This document shows positions 5,827 to 6,735 of a stretch of 6,735 nucleotides of DNA, one piece after another. Made by a program: the position numbers and the translations under genes. This stretch comes from an uncultured Desulfovibrionaceae bacterium (lineage in GTDB: Bacteria; Desulfobacterota; Desulfovibrionia; Desulfovibrionales; Desulfovibrionaceae), in NCBI GenBank assembly GCA_947178315.1, contig CAMWXW010000033.1, positions 1 through 6,735 on the forward strand, written 5' to 3'. The notes under the pieces were generated by a model that worked only from the letters and a program-made list of their open reading frames with translations, searched no databases and was not told the origin of the DNA. Positions within the stretch are counted from its first letter, which is position 1, and every line of letters starts with the position of its first letter.

Positions 5827-6735
5827 ATGAAAATATTAGTTGTAAATGCTGGTAGTTCTTCTTTCAAATATCAAGTGATTGATATGACAACGAAAACACC
5901 ACTTTGTCAAGGTCTTGTAGAGTGTATTGGTGCACAGATGGGAAAACTCACTCATACTATACACCCAACAACAGAAAAAAAAGAAAAGCTTGTTTTTGAA
6001 GATAGATATGCTACTCATCTTGATGGCTTTCAAAAAGTCATTGAACTTCTTTCTGATACATCTATTGGAGTTATCTCTTCTGTTGAAGAAATCGCAGCTA
6101 TAGGACACAGAATTGTACAAGGTGGAGAAGCATTACAAGAGGCATGTATAGTTACACCACACGTCCTCAGCATTCTTAAAGAAAGTGCAAAGCTTGCTCC
6201 TTTACACAATCCACCTCAAATTCTTGTTATTGAAGTCGCTCAAAAACTCTTCCCACATGCTCCTTCTGTTGCTGTATTTGATACTGCTTTTCATGCAACT
6301 ATGCCAGAATATGCGTATCTTTATCCTCTTCCTTATGATTTATATACAAAATACAAAATACGTAAATATGGATTTCATGGAACATCTCACCTCTTTGTAA
6401 CAAAAGCTGTTGCTGCATATCTCAACAAACGTCAAGATGAAGTCAATCTTGTTACATGTCATCTTGGAAATGGAGCTTCTGCTACTGCCGTACAACGAGG
6501 TAAAAGTATAGATACTACAATGGGCTTTACTCCTCTTGAAGGTCTCATGATGGGAACACGCTCTGGTTCAATCGATCCTGCTATTCCTTGTTTCTTGCAG
6601 AATGAAGAATCTCTTACTCCAGATCAAACAGTAGATATTCTTAACAAAAAAAGTGGTTTTATGGGAATTGCAGGAATGACAGATTTACGTGATATCCATA
6701 AAGCAGTAGAAGAAGGGAATGCAAAAGCAAAGCTT
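5827..6735 (+). CDS. ackA: Acetate kinase (3' end beyond window)
   Basis: AckA transfers the phosphate of acetyl phosphate to ADP, giving acetate and ATP, the energy-yielding end of the Pta-AckA pathway in the cytoplasm. The frame is open from ATG 5827 to the last base, 303 codons of an expected roughly 400. Visible family motifs are VNAGSSSFK with Asn7, Ser10 and Ser12; GHRIVQGG with Arg95; APLHNP with His127; VFDTAFH with Asp152; YGFHGTSH with His184; CHLGNGAS with His212; and the signature TPLEGLMMGTRSGSIDPAI with Arg245. These correspond to the substrate- and phosphate-binding residues of the acetate kinase family. The usual His in GHRVVHGG is Gln98 here. The late catalytic Glu lies outside the window. 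GGAGA sits six bases before the ATG, and the gene starts 41 bp after pta with no terminator between, so the two are probably one operon. Confidence 0.96.
   Translation, partial: MKILVVNAGSSSFKYQVIDMTTKTPLCQGLVECIGAQMGKLTHTIHPTTEKKEKLVFEDRYATHLDGFQKVIELLSDTSIGVISSVEEIAAIGHRIVQGGEALQEACIVTPHVLSILKESAKLAPLHNPPQILVIEVAQKLFPHAPSVAVFDTAFHATMPEYAYLYPLPYDLYTKYKIRKYGFHGTSHLFVTKAVAAYLNKRQDEVNLVTCHLGNGASATAVQRGKSIDTTMGFTPLEGLMMGTRSGSIDPAIPCFLQNEESLTPDQTVDILNKKSGFMGIAGMTDLRDIHKAVEEGNAKAKL

Noticed and set aside
5836..6400. Open frames on both strands within ackA
   Set aside because: All AckA motifs are continuous in the frame starting at 5827. The other frames have no family features or start signals.
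1..6735. Mobile elements, CRISPR arrays, phage or defence genes, tRNA or rRNA
   Set aside because: I saw no direct-repeat arrays, transposase or recombinase motifs, or tRNA-like cloverleaf. All large frames are housekeeping families.

Overview
The window looks like ordinary chromosomal sequence from an AT-rich (low-GC) relative of the Desulfovibrio group. The gene content (glmU followed by zapB-like and zapA genes; a pta-ackA pair with pta first; a Tat-exported SufI/FtsP-like protein) combined with low GC suggests Lawsonia intracellularis, an obligate intracellular member of the Desulfovibrionaceae. That species assignment is an inference from gene content and composition. It was not tested by any search.

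Layout, left to right. Bases 1-334 hold no convincing protein gene. They contain a good sigma-70-type promoter (64-92) followed at once by a roughly 175-nt sequence that can fold into a rod with a closing stem, and I read this as a probable 6S RNA. It faces an oppositely oriented gene group on the minus strand. In transcription order this is sufI/ftsP-like (3963-2386), glmU (2298-943), a zapB-like coiled-coil gene (911-675) and zapA (661-335). A 217-bp divergent intergenic region (3964-4180) separates this group from the plus-strand pair pta (4181-5785) and ackA (5827 to beyond the window end).

How the genes fit together. The minus-strand group links cell-envelope supply to division. GlmU makes UDP-GlcNAc for peptidoglycan and LPS, ZapA and the ZapB-like protein are Z-ring-associated factors, and SufI/FtsP is a periplasmic division-related protein in E. 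coli. The plus-strand pair converts acetyl-CoA to acetate through acetyl phosphate, yielding ATP.

Two start sites are corrected here. Both glmU and pta most likely start at GTG codons behind strong G-rich Shine-Dalgarno sequences, and zapA most likely starts at an internal ATG.

I found no mobile element, CRISPR array, tRNA or rRNA, and no evidence of an undescribed multi-gene system. The points most worth following up are the 6S-like RNA and its orientation, and a compact Pta that lacks the middle DRTGG region and has a degenerate N-terminal nucleotide-binding loop.
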